Source of the DNA: an uncultured Azospirillum sp.
GTDB taxonomy: Bacteria > Pseudomonadota > Alphaproteobacteria > Azospirillales > Azospirillaceae
Length of the DNA stretch: 5,068 nt
Direction of reading: 5' to 3'
Assembly (NCBI GenBank): GCA_937960755.1
Contig: CALGOL010000304.1
Location: 1-5,068, forward strand
The notes below the pieces were generated by a model. The model saw only the letters and a program-made list of their open reading frames with translations, did no database searches and had not been told where the DNA came from. How positions within the stretch are numbered: the stretch's first letter is position 1; the number at the start of each line of letters is the position of its first letter. Shown piece by piece: positions 4,852-5,068 of this stretch. Both the position numbers and the translations under genes were made by a program.

Positions 4852-5068
4852 ATGGTTGAAACGCCCGCGCCCCGCCCGCATCTGTCGGCTGTCGAAAATT
4901 CTTCTGTCGAAAATTCTTCCGCCGCAACGACCGGGGTCACGAAAGTGTCGCGCACATTAACCGCAGCGAACGTCGGGGGCAAGCGCGCCCGCAAGGCTGA
5001 ACCAACCTCCTTCCTAAGTCTAAAGGCCCAACGCCTGAAGCGCGCGCTGCTGCTGGCCGCCGCGCTGG
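4852..5068 (+). CDS. Probable N-terminal part of a divergent secreted or membrane-anchored protein (3' truncated by window)
   Basis: A plus-strand frame opens at ATG 4852 and stays open to the window end (72 codons). AGGAA at 4839-4843 gives a ribosome-binding site 8 bases before the ATG. The first 50 residues are polar and low in complexity (Ala, Thr, Ser, Pro, Lys) with a duplicated VENSS at 14-23. Residues 59-72 read LKAQRLKRALLLAAAL, a basic patch followed by a hydrophobic run like the start of a signal peptide or membrane anchor. An internal GTG at 4945 would give a shorter N-region. In related alphaproteobacteria a lytic murein transglycosylase often stands divergent to dapA, and this could be one, but no catalytic domain is in view, so that is a guess from recalled gene order. 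A competing minus-strand frame covers 4776-4994. Confidence 0.45.
   Translation, partial: MVETPAPRPHLSAVENSSVENSSAATTGVTKVSRTLTAANVGGKRARKAEPTSFLSLKAQRLKRALLLAAAL
4891..4920. repeat. 15-bp tandem duplication (two copies)
   Basis: GTCGAAAATTCTTCT (4891-4905) is followed directly by GTCGAAAATTCTTCC (4906-4920), 14 of 15 bases identical. The unit length keeps all frames: the plus frame gives VENSS-VENSS and the minus frame EEFST-EEFST. It is markedly more AT-rich than its surroundings and lies 88-117 bases upstream of the dapA start, so it may be either a recent slip duplication in an unstructured N-terminus or a doubled protein-binding site. Confidence 0.9.

Noticed and set aside
4804..4881. 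N-terminal extension of DapA to the ATG at 4881
   Set aside because: The extra 26 residues are not found at DapA N-termini, and the ATG at 4803 has GGGAGG 8 bases upstream.

Overview
The window is GC-rich (about two thirds G+C by eye) and densely packed with short or overlapping gene junctions. It reads as ordinary chromosomal sequence from an alphaproteobacterium, most likely of the Rhodospirillales type. That placement is an inference from the wording of the SmpB and DapA proteins, the LysR N-terminus and the dapA-smpB adjacency, not from a search. I see no insertion sequence, phage gene, CRISPR array, rRNA or tRNA.

Layout. Positions 1-440 (+) hold the C-terminal end of a thiamine-diphosphate (ThDP) dependent enzyme of the acetolactate synthase-like superfamily. 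A 134-base gap (441-574) follows. It holds a possible -10 element inside a small inverted repeat, a 33-codon upstream reading frame and a hairpin that covers part of a Shine-Dalgarno sequence. Then comes a LysR-family regulator (575-1468, +), whose stop overlaps the TTG start of a DMT/EamA-family membrane transporter (1465-2376, +). The two probably form one transcription unit. That unit meets a minus-strand operon tail to tail with only 11 bases between stop codons.

The minus-strand operon, in transcription order, is dapA (4803-3931, lysine/diaminopimelate synthesis), smpB (3918-3427, tmRNA partner in ribosome rescue) and an RsmC-like 16S rRNA guanine methyltransferase (3434-2388). dapA and smpB are 12 bases apart, and smpB and the methyltransferase overlap by 8 bases, so co-expression is likely. 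The last two genes share a ribosome/translation theme. dapA supplies precursors for lysine and peptidoglycan.

Upstream of dapA, 4852-5068 probably carries the N-terminal part of a divergent gene with a signal-peptide-like hydrophobic stretch at the window edge. Which strand is coding there is not fully settled. A 15-bp tandem duplication and a strong Shine-Dalgarno-like sequence on the opposite strand lie in this region.

No novel multi-gene system is visible. The points worth a second look are the control region ahead of the LysR gene, the regulator-transporter coupling, the gene order after smpB, and the unresolved region upstream of dapA.
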